Part shown: piece after piece, positions 12,001 through 24,213 of the stretch
Numbering within the stretch: position 1 is the stretch's first letter
Layout of the letters: each line of letters begins with the position of its first letter
NCBI GenBank assembly: GCA_000469685.2
Contig: LS997563.1
Coordinates: forward strand, 29,963,897-30,027,896
Direction of reading: 5' to 3'
Length of the DNA stretch: 64,000 nt
DNA from: Haemonchus contortus
Lineage: Eukaryota > Nematoda > Chromadorea > Rhabditida > Trichostrongylidae
Program-made: the position numbers and the translations under genes
Notes under the pieces: model-generated
Seen by the model: the letters and a program-made list of their open reading frames with translations, nothing else
Databases searched by the model: none
What the model was told of the DNA's origin: nothing

Positions 12001-15000
12001 TCAACTAGCACCGTTTAGAAAGGAAGAAATATCGGGACCGGAGCACGATTATAAATTTTCATTCCCATGTACAGCAGTCTTGCACAGCCTACCTACTTCT
12101 TATTCATTCAGAAATCACGACAGTATCGTCCTCTACACTCTGATTAGACTCGTTTTTTATAGAACCATGGCCAGGGACGAGAGGATGAAGTTTTATTGCA
12201 TGAACTAATCTTGTTTCTCGGGTGGTCCCACACCCAAGAGTTCCAGCCGAAAAAGAGTGCGGCTTGATCATGTATTTAGCCTATTTAATAGCTATTGGGA
12301 ACCAGCCGATGTATTAATCAGTGCTTTTGTCTGCCAAAACGGGTCTGATATCAATGAACCGACTTTGAAGGAAGGAAACACTAGGTTAGCTAGGGCAGGG
12401 AAACCCGTGAGAGATGTCGTTAGGCTCTACATTATCTTCTCATTTGGTTACCATTATTTATAAAAAGTAGTAACCATAATGAAGGTGGTATAATAACAAA
12501 TAGCGCATTACCAGTGTGCATAGTCCAGATCGACACGCACCCCCGGCCAACCAAGCCTTCTATCCCTCCGGGGTTGGATCGTTGGTACCAGACCCGTCTG
12601 GGTGTATAGGGACACTGACTTGTGTATCGGTTAGCCAGCAAAATTCATTGTACAGGCCCCATATATAATACATTCAAAACGCCACTACATTCCTTAATGG
12701 ATGTCGAAAGCGACGGCGCATCCCAAAAAGGGGATTGGTTAACACCGAATGACTTAACACTCTAACCATAGGGGCATAATGATTCATATGGTGATACATT
12801 TCACCTCGAATTAAATAGACCCCAATGTTGGGACCAGCTTACATAATTCCGAAGAGAATTTTGCGTCTGTTTTGATTGAAATTAAAGTCAGGACCGTTTT
12901 TTTTCTGAAGTGAACAGGAACTCACTTTACACTATGTGTTCTGTAAGCCCAGAAAGCGAATACGACAGCAAAAACTGCATGACCGAATTTGGAGACTGAA
13001 GATACCAGCCCAAAGAATTGCGACGTTGCATCCCGATCTATCTAAATAACAGTAAATAAAGAGAAAATCTATCTGAATAAGTAAATAAGTAGGTGGGATC
13101 AACAAAATAATGTGAAATTGAATTTTTTCCAATCTACGTTTCAACGAACTTACTGTTCGTTCATTTACATACTTTGAGCCTGAAAAACTCGCTGGAAATA
13201 GGTGGACTTAGCTGAGCAATGGTTGAGTCCGATTCAATGAAGAAACTATCGTCATTTTAATCAAAAACCAGCTCAGAACCAGTTACGACGCTCATCAGTC
13301 AACAGCATTTACTGCTGCTGATCGGATGTGCGAGAAAGGAAGTGCATAACTGCGACTCCTAGTGGAGTGATGAGGAATCAAGAACTATTGATAGACATTG
13401 CTTTGGGTTGAGCCGCTACGCAGACTCGAATCAGTAAGCTACAGTAAGCTATGATGCCCAGTGGGTTACGTATGAAATCCTAGGGGCTTAATGAAATTTC
13501 AGAGACACAGGTATGCTGATGCTGACCTCCCTACCCCCCCCCCCCCCCACACCTCCCCTCACGTAAAAAAGGCAAACGAGGCAAAGTATTAGGAATAAAA
13601 CCAAATAACGTGCATTCATCGCAATGAATAACCATTTTTGTGAAGCGGATTCCCCAAGTGCGAAGTGATGAATTCCCTCTCCTTCCCATCACATCAGCAC
13701 GCTCATCTGAGAGGGATCAAAATACCATTGCCTGAAGCACAACGACGGAACCTCCATCATTTCCCAATCTTACGCGCTTATTCTTTTGCTGCTCGTTGCG
13801 AGATTCCTTGGAAGTAATACCTGACGACTCTTGATTTATAACGAGCGAGATTTGTGATTTGGCGGATTGCTCTAAGTATCTGATTTGTTGAGGGGAATCG
13901 AGTTTTCTTACTAGGTATGGGATTTGAGTTTGAACCTTCGTAGATTCTTCTTTTGCTCGCTTTATATTGTAATTCTTAAATTTGGCAATAAATTTTTGTA
14001 ATCTTGAGCTTTTCTCGTCGTCTAAAAGTTTTATTCCAGTCAACGTTATGGGGTTAATGCCTGTTCGGCCAAAGTTACTCAGACAAGCTCGCCTTGATTT
14101 TGAATTTCAGCTGTAGTGATAGGTTTACTCTTGTTCCATGCTTTGAATGACTGGCGCTAGTCATTGTTCTACTACTTTCTGTAGAAAAAGTAAAAATTTA
14201 TCCTTAACTCTGGGTTTATTTCTGTGGGTTTAATTTAAATGCATCCCCGACTTCCTCAGCTCTGACAGACTCTTCTATGAAATCAGCTTTCATGTAATCT
14301 CAAGCCTGTCAGCCTTATAGAAAGTGTGAGAATAGTTGCAAAAATCGTTCTAAGTACATAAGACATACAGAAGGTTCCCTGAAAGCTAATAAGATTTGTT
14401 TGCGGGAGTTTCACCGAATCGCAGCGTTAAACGATGGAGGAACTTCCAAAGAATACTCTCGGGAGAACTTTCACAGAGCTTTCCCTATACGGTATGAGCG
14501 AGTTCTTTCCAACATGCCATTCTCCAATTCCATTGTGTTCTCACACAAGACCCTTGGAAAATAGAATAGGTCGTCCAAGAGTTCTTTTGTGTAGCACCTT
14601 GGTCCAGCACCTATCACCTGAGCACACCAACACTCGGGTTACCCACGGTTGCAAGACTCATTGAAGTATTGCGAGAGGAAAGGATGTCCTCATGTTTGGC
14701 TTTCATCGATTTGAAAAAGGCCTTTGATACCGTCGAGACAGAAGCGGTAATTTAAGCCCTGGACAACCAGAGTGTTACTACTTAATACGTAAGGATACAG
14801 CGTGAGCTCCACAACAACTTCACATTCAATCATCGTCATTCTACAAGGAATTCGCTGTCAGTGTAAAGACAGGGGTCCGCCAAGGCGATATAATCTCGTC
14901 CGCACTTTTCAGTGCCGCCTCAAGCACAACGTCCTTTACTGCATTCATTTGCAAACAAGTAGCAGTTAGGCAAATGTTACAACTATTGTCCTTCTCCGAA

Positions 15001-16151
15001 GACTCTAATTATGACGACAATCGCTTACCTAGTATCTACATGATTAGATTTAATACCATTAAATTACCATCTGCACTATCGATTAACTAACCAGCTCATT
15101 AACCAAATTAATAGATAACTATTTATATATTGTCTAATTATACTCGTGAGCTAAGCTGACGAGTTATTCACAGTAAAAGGTCAGACGAGGAAAAAGTCCC
15201 CATCCGATACTATACTCAGAAGTTGAATCAACCCACATGAGATGAAGGGCTGGAGAGTACTACAGTACTGTAGAGATAAGAGGGTTTGTCAAAGTAGGTC
15301 AGGTGGGGGCATAAGTCACCAGAAACGGTGTCTGCGTGCTTTTTAGGCTCATACGCAATACGGATTAATTTACTGGGCCTATAACTATGGACCACGCTGA
15401 CTTTGCTACTATCTCCCTCCTATACCGGTTAACTGAGAATCTCTGATCCAGAAAACCCTTTATATGTCCTCTAAAAAATCGTAAAGCAGATTTCTAATAG
15501 GGATTCGAGCTTATCGACTCAATCACTTTTGTTGTCAGACGCCCCATCACAAGTATCAGAACCGACCCATCGACATTCTTGTGGTAAAACGGGAGAAGAG
15601 CGATTTATTGTCGCTGCGGATGCTAACACACCGACCTATTGTGCGTAGAAGGAATAAGCAGAAACCGGCATCGCCTTAGGCAGTTTGTTCCAGCGACCAA
15701 TAACTCTCTCACACTTTCACCTGGGCGATGGATACCAAAAAGGGTGACTTACATGAGGGTTACAGAGAACTTGGGTTTTTGGTAAGTGATGTCACGGGAC
15801 GACTAACTACTACAACAAACTGTGAATAAAAAATATTTAGAGAAGCAACTAGGCGCCTGCATGCAGAGCGGCATATGCCGTGTACCTCTTCCTTTAAGGA
15901 AACTACCTTCCGACGGCTTACTGTCTTTTGTTGTCTTCACTATAGTTTTCTAAAGCCACAAACGTCTTGTGGTTGTCGGTTGGGGGCAAAAGACTCATTG
16001 AAATGACTCGAACATATAGCAACTAAATGAATACCTACCGTATGCATGTATGGCCACTCTGACATGCCAACCACAGTCGTTTCAACGGCTGATAGGAAAG
16101 TGACGAGACTGGCTATTACTACCGCATTCCAATCTGTATGTTGTTTCGGTT
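6084..16151 (-). CDS. MFSD8/CLN7-like major facilitator transporter (multi-exon, 5' end missing)
   Basis: Ten exons follow in phase on the minus strand: 16039-16151, 12926-13041, 10029-10156, 9782-9895, 9212-9385, 8111-8245, 7140-7246, 6815-6987, 6253-6320 and 6084-6198 (stop TAG). The order of motifs matches MFSD8: 'EWPYMHT|IDRDATS' entering TM2, 'VPLIVGRG' in TM3, 'LRAYIVAVSSTEDRAKA', the 'IIWFGLRD' helix, then 'TVYSKVLGNIDQ' followed by 'YILGPVY' and a last helix. MFSD8 is a twelve-helix lysosomal membrane protein, reported as a chloride channel/transporter. Two parts are missing. The first exon was not found, since 16039-16151 begins in phase 1. The exon for about TM7 between 9212 and 8245 is also missing, because phases 1 and 2 do not join directly. 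Introns are swollen by SINE copies. Family assignment is strong; substrate and exact orthology are inference. Confidence 0.85.
7605..7740 (+). repeat. Family 1 SINE head (plus orientation)
   Basis: 'ggtggaagcggtgtaatgac' followed by a B-box-like 'ggatcgaatttc' and the 'ccggccagaacaaccaaatc' downstream block, parallel to the SINE at 1437-1711. It sits in an intron of the MFS gene. Confidence 0.5.
9513..9731 (-). repeat. Family 1 SINE in an MFS-gene intron
   Basis: Contains 'ggatggaaggctcggttggc' and a B-box remnant 'tttcgatcccc' (read on plus), then the head ending near 9731. It matches the landmarks of the copy at 1437-1711. Confidence 0.6.
10458..10721 (-). repeat. Family 1 SINE in an MFS-gene intron
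   Basis: Shares 'ggcattaaccattcc', 'cgactcccatttagaatcg' and 'ccctggagggatag' in the same order as the 1437-1711 copy. The tRNA-like head is strongly diverged. Confidence 0.6.
10731..10786. repeat. Two-copy 28-bp tandem repeat
   Basis: The unit beginning 'ttgaatgggaaattgag' (10731-10758) is repeated at once at 10759-10786 with three differences. Confidence 0.7.
10869..10920. repeat. Perfect 17-bp inverted repeat (hairpin)
   Basis: 'aggacaagctgatcaaa' at 10869-10885 is the exact reverse complement of 10904-10920. Inside the loop a further 5-bp pairing (aggca/tgcct) extends the stem. It lies in a large MFS-gene intron. Confidence 0.85.
12532..12612 (+). repeat. Family 1 SINE fragment
   Basis: 'ccggccaaccaagccttcta' and 'tccctccggggttggatcg' match the post-head part of the SINE at 1437-1711 in opposite orientation. 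Confidence 0.55.
13717..14043 (-). CDS. Unassigned 108-codon open frame inside an MFS-gene intron
   Basis: A continuous minus-strand frame of lysine-, glutamine- and serine-rich composition with a basic 'QQKNKRVRLG' stretch near the end, predicted mostly helical or disordered and without membrane segments. It is on the same strand as the MFS gene, but the flanking MFS exons (16039-16151 and 12926-13041) join in phase 0 and match the family without it. It is therefore probably not an MFS exon. It could be a retrocopy of another gene, a repeat-encoded frame or chance. I do not recognise it. Confidence 0.25.
   Translation of the reverse strand: MTGIKLLDDEKSSRLQKFIAKFKNYNIKRAKEESTKVQTQIPYLVRKLDSPQQIRYLEQSAKSQISLVINQESSGITSKESRNEQQKNKRVRLGNDGGSVVVLQAMVF
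14430..14960 (+). pseudogene. Decayed RTE-type reverse transcriptase fragment
   Basis: Near 14650-14750 the frame reads 'LIEVLREERMSSCLAFIDLK' and then 'KAFDTVETEAV', the RT finger/palm motif of RTE elements. An in-frame stop follows, then, after frameshifts, 'SVKTGVRQGDIIS', the RT primer-grip region before the YxDD box. Several stops and frame changes are visible, and the YxDD motif is not found downstream. It is a truncated, inactive LINE remnant of a different subfamily from the intact copy at 52868-56017. Confidence 0.75.
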
Positions 16152-17203
16152 CTGAAACATGGCCAGTGCCTTTTTCGACGTTTTTATACGTTTTTGCTTT
16201 AATATTCAATTTGTGCAATAACTTAACAACAACAATGATAGAAATGTTGCTAGAAGCTCACAGTTTAACCCGTGGGGAGCCGATATATTCGAACATCTAA
16301 TCATCCAGCGCCGTTACCAATGGTTGCGATAAAAGCAATTTCAGGCAGCAAGGATACTGTAGTAAACACTTCACGCAGTTGCACCCGAACAAAATCTCGT
16401 CCAAATACATCTTTTATTGTCACAATCCCGTACAACCACCAAACTCAACTGAATGAAATACTCCTGAACCCTGACTCTCCCCGAATTCCCACAGCCAGCG
16501 GCAGTGGCTCTGCGACGACTGCCGTCACCTTCCAGCGGGAATTCAAATCTTTCCCCTTATAGCGCGCGGTCTAGTGCGGCGAACGCGACGCGCCGTTCGG
16601 GGAGAAGATATCAGACCCCTAAACCTAGCATTCTCACAGGTACGAATTGCCTTATGTATTGCTTACGATGGAATTCATTCAGAGTTTTACATTCAATCTT
16701 GGGGAACCAAGGTTAAAGCCATTACAGCTTGATGAATTTTCTCATATGTTTTGCGAATGAATCTTTTTTGATGAGTAGCGAATAATACAGCAGGCTGCTA
16801 CCTTAAATATGGGGTGTTTACTGTAGCTTCAAACCTATCAACTATGAAGCAATCGATAACGTAAATCCGATCGCCCTAACTCCAATATAAGCGAAGATTA
16901 GGGAACTCGGATGATGTGTTACAGTAATCCAGGCTACATGTATTGGATTGAATGTCTGGTAATGACGCGACGCAGTTTCGAAGGTTGAGCCTCAACTTCA
17001 CCCACCTCCCACTTCTTCCTCATAAAAGTCACTATCTACAAAACTTGTCCTGTTACTCGTTGGAAACTGGTTGCCTTCCATAATGACTAACAAAAGCTAA
17101 ATGTCCCCAAAGGTGGGTCCTCAAACGTCCTCATCCAGAAGCAGAGATCTTATACTGGCCATACACATGACATGAACGTTCAGCGGAAATTCAAAGTATA
17201 ACT

Positions 17204-17266
17204 TACTCAAGAAATCTATAAGCTGGACGAGTTGCTTACTCGAAAAATCTATGAGCTGGACGAGTT
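17204..17266. repeat. Two-copy tandem repeat of about 31 bp
   Basis: 'atctataagctggacgagtt' and 'atctatgagctggacgagtt' follow each other, each preceded by 'actc(g/a)a(a/g)aa'. Confidence 0.6.
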
Positions 17267-17548
17267 CAATTAGGGACACGTCGCTCATGAACGAATGTGT
17301 AGTAGAGAAACAGCTCTATTAACTTTTTGTTTATCTCTCGAATGCTGTTGCAGTTGTTGTTTCGGGGTCGGCCTCATACAGACACTATCGCCAATTCCAC
17401 CTTGTGTACAGATACTTGTTTTTGCTACAATCGATTTGCTCCCCTCGAGGAAAATTTTCCGTTGAAATTGTTTTGCTGACGCCAGGGTTTCAACTACCCA
17501 AGGTATAATTCATTTGCGTAACTCATAAGACTATACTGCGACGATTGC

Positions 17549-18040
17549 TACCAGTTAGACCGAATTAAACAATTTATTTGTGTAGTTATTGAATGTGTAG
17601 CAGTGGCTTGCTTGTGACAGCAAGAAAAAAAAATTGAATAAAAAGAGACTGGTTTAAGAGGAAAATTATATGTGTTGCTCACCTAGTTCAGCTGTCGACG
17701 ATGTAGTCGACTTTGAAACAGGTAGCTTCTCCACTGGTGTTAGTTCCATAGTGCCAACTATAGGAGCTGTTTTCGAAGAGCTAAATTGTAAAATAGTCAA
17801 TACAGCGGAACCAAGAAAGGCATTCGATAGAAATAGGCGAGTGCAATCGATGGAAATCAGTTCTTAGAAAAGGGGATTTCGAATAGAATGGATGATTTGC
17901 ATGGTTCCCATGCCTATGTATGTCGATTTCAGATCAGAATGTGTCCAGTATTGATAGGCGGTCAAGCAGGTTTACAGTATTAAATATGCTTACCAGTTAG
18001 ACCGAATTCAACAATTTATTTGTGTAGTTATTGGATGTAT
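17549..18040. repeat. Pair of 50-bp direct repeats
   Basis: The block starting 'taccagttagaccgaatt' at 17549-17598 recurs at 17991-18040 with few changes ('aatttatttgtgtagttatt' is identical in both). The roughly 390 bp between them shows no recognisable gene. Confidence 0.7.
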
Positions 18041-20377
18041 TGAATATGCTTATGAAATTATCACCGAGTTATCACGGATCGAGAGTAGGGAGAGCTTGTG
18101 GGAGAGGAATGGTTTCTAGAAGCAGTTGGGACCCATTCATACACAATGGAACTTTCTGACTGGAAGTCGGACACAATACTTATCTTTAGAAGTTCGTTGG
18201 TCTCTGCGTGATCCATGATCCCTCTTCCCCTCCCCTCCCCTTTCCTTACCGTTGGCAAGATGTGTTTCAGAAGCATTTCGAAGTCTTGAAGCCATCTCCA
18301 TTTCAATAGGTAGGCAGAACCGAACGTTTGAGCGACTCGAGTACTTCTCGGGCAGATAACTCCAAGAATAAGTCTGAAGGATTTTCAAGGGGTACCAAGA
18401 GGATTTTGATTGCCCTGATTGCCCTACATCCTTTCATCATCCACTCAGGATGAGGTTAAAGAGGAAAAGTCGTTCGAAAACTTCCACAAGCGTTAAAAGC
18501 GAAAGGTTGGTCCGATGAGGCTTCTTTCGTGGACGACATGGTTCAACCAAATGACTGTTCGTTTTAAGCTACTCAATTAGGTTATATCGAACAGCTGAGA
18601 GTAAGTTTATAAACAACAAACAAACAAACGAAGCCAATCTGTGTTGTTCTACCTTACAATCATACGATACCTATGGGACGATTCCCTGAAGCATACTGAA
18701 AGCTGTCACTGTGACAACCGTGGTCCTAAAAAGCTGTTAGCAAAGCTGTACACCTATTGATCGCAATGTAGGAAAAAAGTACGGTGATGCAGCTTTCCCA
18801 GTGAGCGTCAACCAAACGAATAGCTATTGTGAGAAAGACGTTCAAAGTAAATATTTGATTACCGAAAAAGTCGTTTAACAAGTACTTAACAGAACCTGCT
18901 GGATTTACTTTCCACAGCTCGCTGAACTAAGTTGTAATCTTGGCCATGAACAATGTGAAGACAGCAAGCATGGTGTTAATCCCTTCCCTCCTTCTTCCCG
19001 CCCCCTGCTTTCCACCTTCACACACTCTAACCCTTCAGCCAGTGCTGGATAGTGATCTACCAGGTCGTTGAGCTCAGCGGTAGGGAAGAGTATAACATAA
19101 TGGAAAGTAAGGTTGGTAAGCGGCTAGAGACCGACCCACAGCGAGAGTCCCTGTTCCTGTGACCATGATTCTCTTTACTTGAAGATTGTGTGAAGAAGTC
19201 CTTTTGAGTGATCCAATCGATTTACAGGATGCGCCCAGGCTTTGATCCAAATCAGAATTGTAATGGCGATTGAATGCGTATTTGATCTGTGCACTGACTT
19301 GGCCTATGTAATGGCAAATGTCTTCATCTTCCCAGAGGGCTGTTGCCATTTTTCTGTTTCCAGAGAAAGTGGTGGAAAGAATCATTTGGTTTGTTTGAGC
19401 ATGTATAAGCCTGGGACTTGATTTCTGGCCTCTACTAGCAACTGCATATTACGTCTTATTGCTCTCATATACGTAATTTCCTAAAATATCATCTATCGCT
19501 AAGGATTACCTGTGCATCATACCTAGAACATGTTTAAAATAGGTGAAAAGCATCCCCAATACCTAGAACAGCCTTCTCTAATAGCTGCAGAAAAACTAAA
19601 AGGGGTTTCAGGTGAATATCTAGGTAATATCTGAGTAACGATTAGATGGAAAACTGCTTTTTATGGGCAAGGTGATGCCTATTACAAGCTTAATTCCCGA
19701 CAGATATGATATGTATATGGTTCGAGGTGTGGATATCTGGGTTGCGATCGGCGATGCCACCCATTACCCAGGTCTCAGGTTCGTGATCCGCCAAACATGT
19801 GCACTTCTGGTCGTCAACTCCTGAGATACAAAAGACCTCACCAAGACGGAAAGAAATAAATCCAAAAAAAAGTGGGCGATAGTCCTTAGCAAAGGCACGT
19901 GAGAGGTTCTGAATAGCCTTTCGATTTACCGGCTGCATCTCAAGACCCGAACTTTTGTCCTAAGCTTCCTAAGACGCTCCTCACTTATACTCGAGAAAAG
20001 AAATACTACTGAAATACCAATTTGAACTTCGAGGTTCTGAAGCAATAAAGATGGTCTCTATTTCTTGAAACGAGCGCAAAACAAATGTGATTCATAGCGA
20101 TTCGATCAAAGCAGATGGGTGAAGCTCTTCTAAAGACAAAGCAAAAACAAAAACAAAAAACGGAACCACAAATAACCAAATATCGAGGTTCCACTGTATT
20201 CGAACTTGATTGACAATGAATCGACCGTCTATGCATGCATGCAGTAAGCGGCAGTGGCAAAACAAACTGAGAGGACTAGTATATGCGATTTGTTTTTGAA
20301 TCGAATTTGAATGAAAAAGTGCCAAACGCATTATCTGTACTTAGGGAGCTACCGGCTCTCCTATACTTCATAGTTGA

Positions 20378-20883
20378 AACCACAGTTCACGATAAAAAAA
20401 AGGTTCTTGAGAATCCCTTACAGTATGAATCCGAGGCTCACCCTTATACCATACCTGCCATTATAAGGTCGAAAACGTCCTGGATTGGGCGCAGTAAGGG
20501 GCCAGAGATTGCATCGTGTGAATACCACACCCACAGTGGACGAGTTTTAAATGCTTTAAAGAGGCTGTACTCTCCCAAGAGACCCCATGTAGGAAGTTTA
20601 AACAACATGCCATAACTAATGGCGACAGTGAAAGGCAGTTTTGGAGAATGTCGGCCCAATTTAGTCATCTCTTTGCACAACGGGAGCAAGTTGAATCTCG
20701 TCCAAATATCTCTTATGTGCCATTACCGTCATAATGATCTCGTACAACCTCCTCATCCACTACTTTTAAAAGCCTATAGTAAGCGGATTATTTCGCTTTC
20801 ATAGTCACGGATGTAATCCTCTACAGCAACACTTCGGTTTTTCAACCTGAAAAGGATACCTTTAATTATCGTAAACTGTGCCT
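20378..20883. mobile_element. TTAA-type MITE, subfamily B (copy 1)
   Basis: The left end is 'aaccacagttcacgataa' and the right end is its diverged complement 'ttatcgtaaactgtgcct'. TTGA flanks both ends (20374-20377 and 20884-20887), a variant of the TTAA duplication seen in related copies. The interior has 'atttagtcatc' and 'tctcgtccaaatatc' blocks shared with the copy at 46790-47236, but it differs from subfamily A (22129-22692 and 34550-35218). No coding capacity. Confidence 0.7.
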
Positions 20884-22128
20884 TTGAGTCCAAGAGTCCG
20901 AGGGGGGGGGGGGGGGAATGATATATTAAGTTTTACGGAGATTTCCCCACACAGTACGTCAAGCTCAAATACTCACAATCAGATGTATCGGAGAAATCGG
21001 CGTCACATAAAAAGCGCTTGAAAAACGACGAAAGAACTTGAACCAAAGATCGGAAATCATTCTCAACTATAGGAGGAGACCAGTGGCGCAGAGAGCGTAT
21101 CCAGATCCAACAAAAGTGAAATGATGGGGGAGAAATGAGGCGGAGACAGTCCGACAAAGTGGGAAGGCCGTTTCTGGGCACAAATCACAACGAGAGCGTG
21201 AGCAATTCCCAGTAAGGCCTTACACGAAATCATTAGTCAACACGTTCCGTCAACACAGCTGGGATCAACCAGGGAAAAAGGACGGGACCTACTAAAGAGA
21301 ATTCGCCCGTGGGAATGTTAGATATAGGAAATAGTTTGGTGGGTGGGATGAGAATCAGTTGAAGAAGGTCGCTTTGAGATTTGTATGAAAGGTAGCCGAA
21401 CACGGGAAATGCGACACCGCAACCGGTTCCCGATTGCGATAATGTGGATACAGTGGGGCATGAATTGGGATTAACTATGTCAGTGGCAGACCGAATTAAT
21501 CTTTTTTCCCTAGTTTTTTTCTTGAATATCATTCAGAAGGTAGCACAACAAGGATGTCCTTGGGAATACAACATGGTTTGAAGGGGCAGAATCAATAAGG
21601 TTACTAACTTCACAGTTGTTGTCAGTAGATGTTCGATGGTCAATTACAGAACTGGTTAGAGTGTGTCCACTCTGAAAGAAGTCCGATTAATCAGTTCCAC
21701 ATCAAGTTGTAGTTGGCCGCATGTTCGACTAGTTTGTTCATCATCTACCAAGCCCCTTTGATGGAATGATCGGATATTACGACGATGGCGTTAAAAAGGG
21801 AATAGCAAAAGCCGGCTACTCTGTTATCCTTGGTTGCCTGTATACTATCCCCTCCCGCCGAGTTTCATGGCATTCAACCTTTGAACGGAGACGGTAACAC
21901 ATTGGGACCTAATGGAACATTAACAAGCAAAGGATCTGCCTCCTCCCCTATTCAGTGCGCTCTTTCCGTACCCTCCCACAAAATCGCTCACAATAGCGAA
22001 GACCTCAATTCGGCGAATTCTCGGCGGCCTCCTTGAATTCCTTGTTGACTGGTCAATGGATCGCATAGCATCAACACTATGCGCTCTACGGTCGTCTACG
22101 TTTTTGCAGTCGCAAAATGTGTCATTAA

Positions 22129-22692
22129 AGGCACAGTTCACGATAATTTTGGGTAATCCAGATTACGATGAAAAATGGACGACAAGATCGAAAATAGTGC
22201 GACTGAAGTGAAGAAAGTGCGTGCATCGGTGTTTCCAAATTGAAAAAAAGGCTTCGAGAAACCGTTGAAAAGGGGGCTGGACGAGAGTGAGATCAGAAAA
22301 ATGAAGAAGAGTGGGGCGTTTGGACGAGCTATACAATGTGTCTCAGTGCGTACGTGTGGGTCCTGGTACGAATAACAGACTATGGTAAGCAAACATTCAT
22401 TCACTTACAAGCACAAGTAAACCCTAGTAACAGCGAAAGTAGCTCACCTTTTTCAGCCTCAAAGAGTAATAAATTAAATAAGGGATCGCGGCAGCAAAAA
22501 GAATAACAGAGGAAAAAAGAATGGGAGAAAAACGTCGCCTCATCTCTCAGTTATCAGCTGATTGTGTGTGGGTCTTAAAACGAATAGTTGCAAACTGTAC
22601 TGGACACTCGTCTGACCGTCTGGCGTGACATCGATCGAGAGGCGGGAAGGCCATTGACGTTCCCGCCCGTTAAATTATCGTGAACTGTGCCT
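22129..22692. mobile_element. TTAA-type MITE, subfamily A (copy 1, with empty site known)
   Basis: Terminal inverted repeats of about 21 bp start 'aggcacagttcacgataatt' and are mirrored exactly at the right end. TTAA flanks both ends (22125-22128 and 22693-22696). The flanking host sequence 'aaaatgtgtca[TTAA]gtctgtgttgg' occurs uninterrupted at 24160-24187 with a single TTAA, so that site is a natural pre-insertion allele. TTAA duplication is characteristic of piggyBac-type transposition. The termini do not begin with the usual CCC, so the superfamily is inferred from the target site only. Confidence 0.85.
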
Positions 22693-24116
22693 TTAAGTCT
22701 GTGTTGGAGAAGTACAGCCCTTTTCAATCCCATCAGGAAACGTGGTTTTCTCCCAGGTGAGGTCAACCACACTTACCAATTACAGAGCTACAAATAATCG
22801 ATTCGAAAGAGCTTCCTAACTATACTTACTTAACTCTATCGCTGTACTTCACAGAACAGAAATTCGGCTGTAGGCAGATGTGAATTTGAAGAGAACGTCA
22901 AAAAGAAATGGCGAACTGCATTGAGCAGAAGAGGAGTGATCTTTCAGAAAAAGACCTCTAGGGCAGCAATACGACAAAGGAGGACATTTCTACAGAGAGC
23001 AGGCAGAATGCAGAAGGCACATGATATTGGGGATATATCTGAGGTCACGTATGGTACACCTATCTCTGAGTTCGGAAACAAAAGAATTGAGGGCGCATTA
23101 TTTATGGGATGACCTGACATACATCAGTGAAACCAGATCACTGTCATACTCACTTTGACAAGATGCCTGAAAGGTTTCGGGAAGGGGTGGGGATAGGGGT
23201 AAAGGGTAAGAGGAGCGCGCAACTCAAAGGGTAATCTTTTTAAGTGGCTAGAGTGTGTTACCCTATCGGTCCCAATTTATACATTTACTGGTATCTCACT
23301 TCATTCTATCAAGCTCTTCAAATAGCGTTTCTTTGAATTACATAGTAGAAAGAGGCTGTCAATGCAGTACAGAAGCGGCCGAGCCTAAGGGAGCGTGACC
23401 TCTATGTGGCAGATTATCTGGTTCTATTACACCATTGAATAGCAACTATGCAATTCCTGGGTGATCTGATAGTCAAACTAGAACCAAAACCGTATCCATT
23501 TCCGGCTACCGTACCTTTCGTGCTAATCAGTCGCTAAAAATGCAACGGAAGTAAACCAAAACTTTGATTTTCTTTGCTCAGTAAACAAAGTTATTTCACG
23601 TCTTCTCGTTCTATTGCCCCTTCTCCAGTGGCTGCTTTCATAGTACGCCGGCCGGCCGGCGTGCCGGCGTGCCAGACGAGTTTCCGTCTCTACAAATGGA
23701 AATCCTGCCGTCTGGCTTTTCGTGTGGTAAGCTGCTACCCTGGCCTGCACGAATGACTGCCACTCATTCAACTTCCCCGTTGTGTTCCACTTATACGGAT
23801 TACTGACTGCATAAAAAAAACAGCTGTTCATTAGAAATCCGGCATTAGTGCCCGACTAACTCGCTTCGCAAGCTTCTTTCTTTTTTCGTAAGTTTTTCTA
23901 GTTAGCTGCTGCTTCTGGTGGATTACCAAAGGAAGATTGTTCTAGTGGCGGTAGTCAAGCTCGGGGGATGAAAGAGAGGACCGCGCCAACGGCAGAACTT
24001 AAGTTACCTACTTGATTGCACACTTATAATACCGCCAGGTCATGCCTGTGGTCTCATCTCAAGAGATACTCATATCAAGTTATGCATAAAGTTAATATGT
24101 TAAACTAGCATGTTAT

Positions 24117-24213
24117 CATCAACACTATGCGCTCTATGGTCGTCTACTTTTTTGCATTGGCAAAATGTGTCATTAAGTCTGTGTTGGAGAAGTACAGCCC
24201 TCTTCAATCCCTG
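24117..24213. repeat. Unoccupied paralogue of the MITE target region
   Basis: About 97 bp, from 'catcaacactatgcgctcta' to 'tcttcaatccc', match the two flanks of the MITE at 22129-22692 (22062-22128 and 22693-22736). The MITE is absent and only one TTAA is present. The host repeat itself is not identified. Confidence 0.8.

Larger units (their letters stand above)
16152..20377. other. Repeat-rich intergenic DNA, no gene recognised
   Basis: Upstream exons of the MFS gene may be here but were not identified. 16300-16460 resembles the inside of the TTAA MITE subfamily B at 20378-20883 ('tctcgtccaaatac'). 16480-16550 and 24339-24405 share a block beginning 'ccccgaattcccacag' and ending 'gggaattcaaa'. 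A SINE fragment lies near 19225-19345. Short frames, for example minus 18137-18388, show no domains. Confidence 0.4.

Noticed and set aside
20903..20918. Poly-G/poly-C tracts (also near 13536, 41430, 51364 and 62597)
   Set aside because: Homopolymer runs common in nematode intergenic DNA; no pattern linking them to genes or element ends.
23640..23672. GC-rich 'gccggccggccggcgtgccgg' stretch as a regulatory site
   Set aside because: Simple short repeat without context; nothing supports a function.
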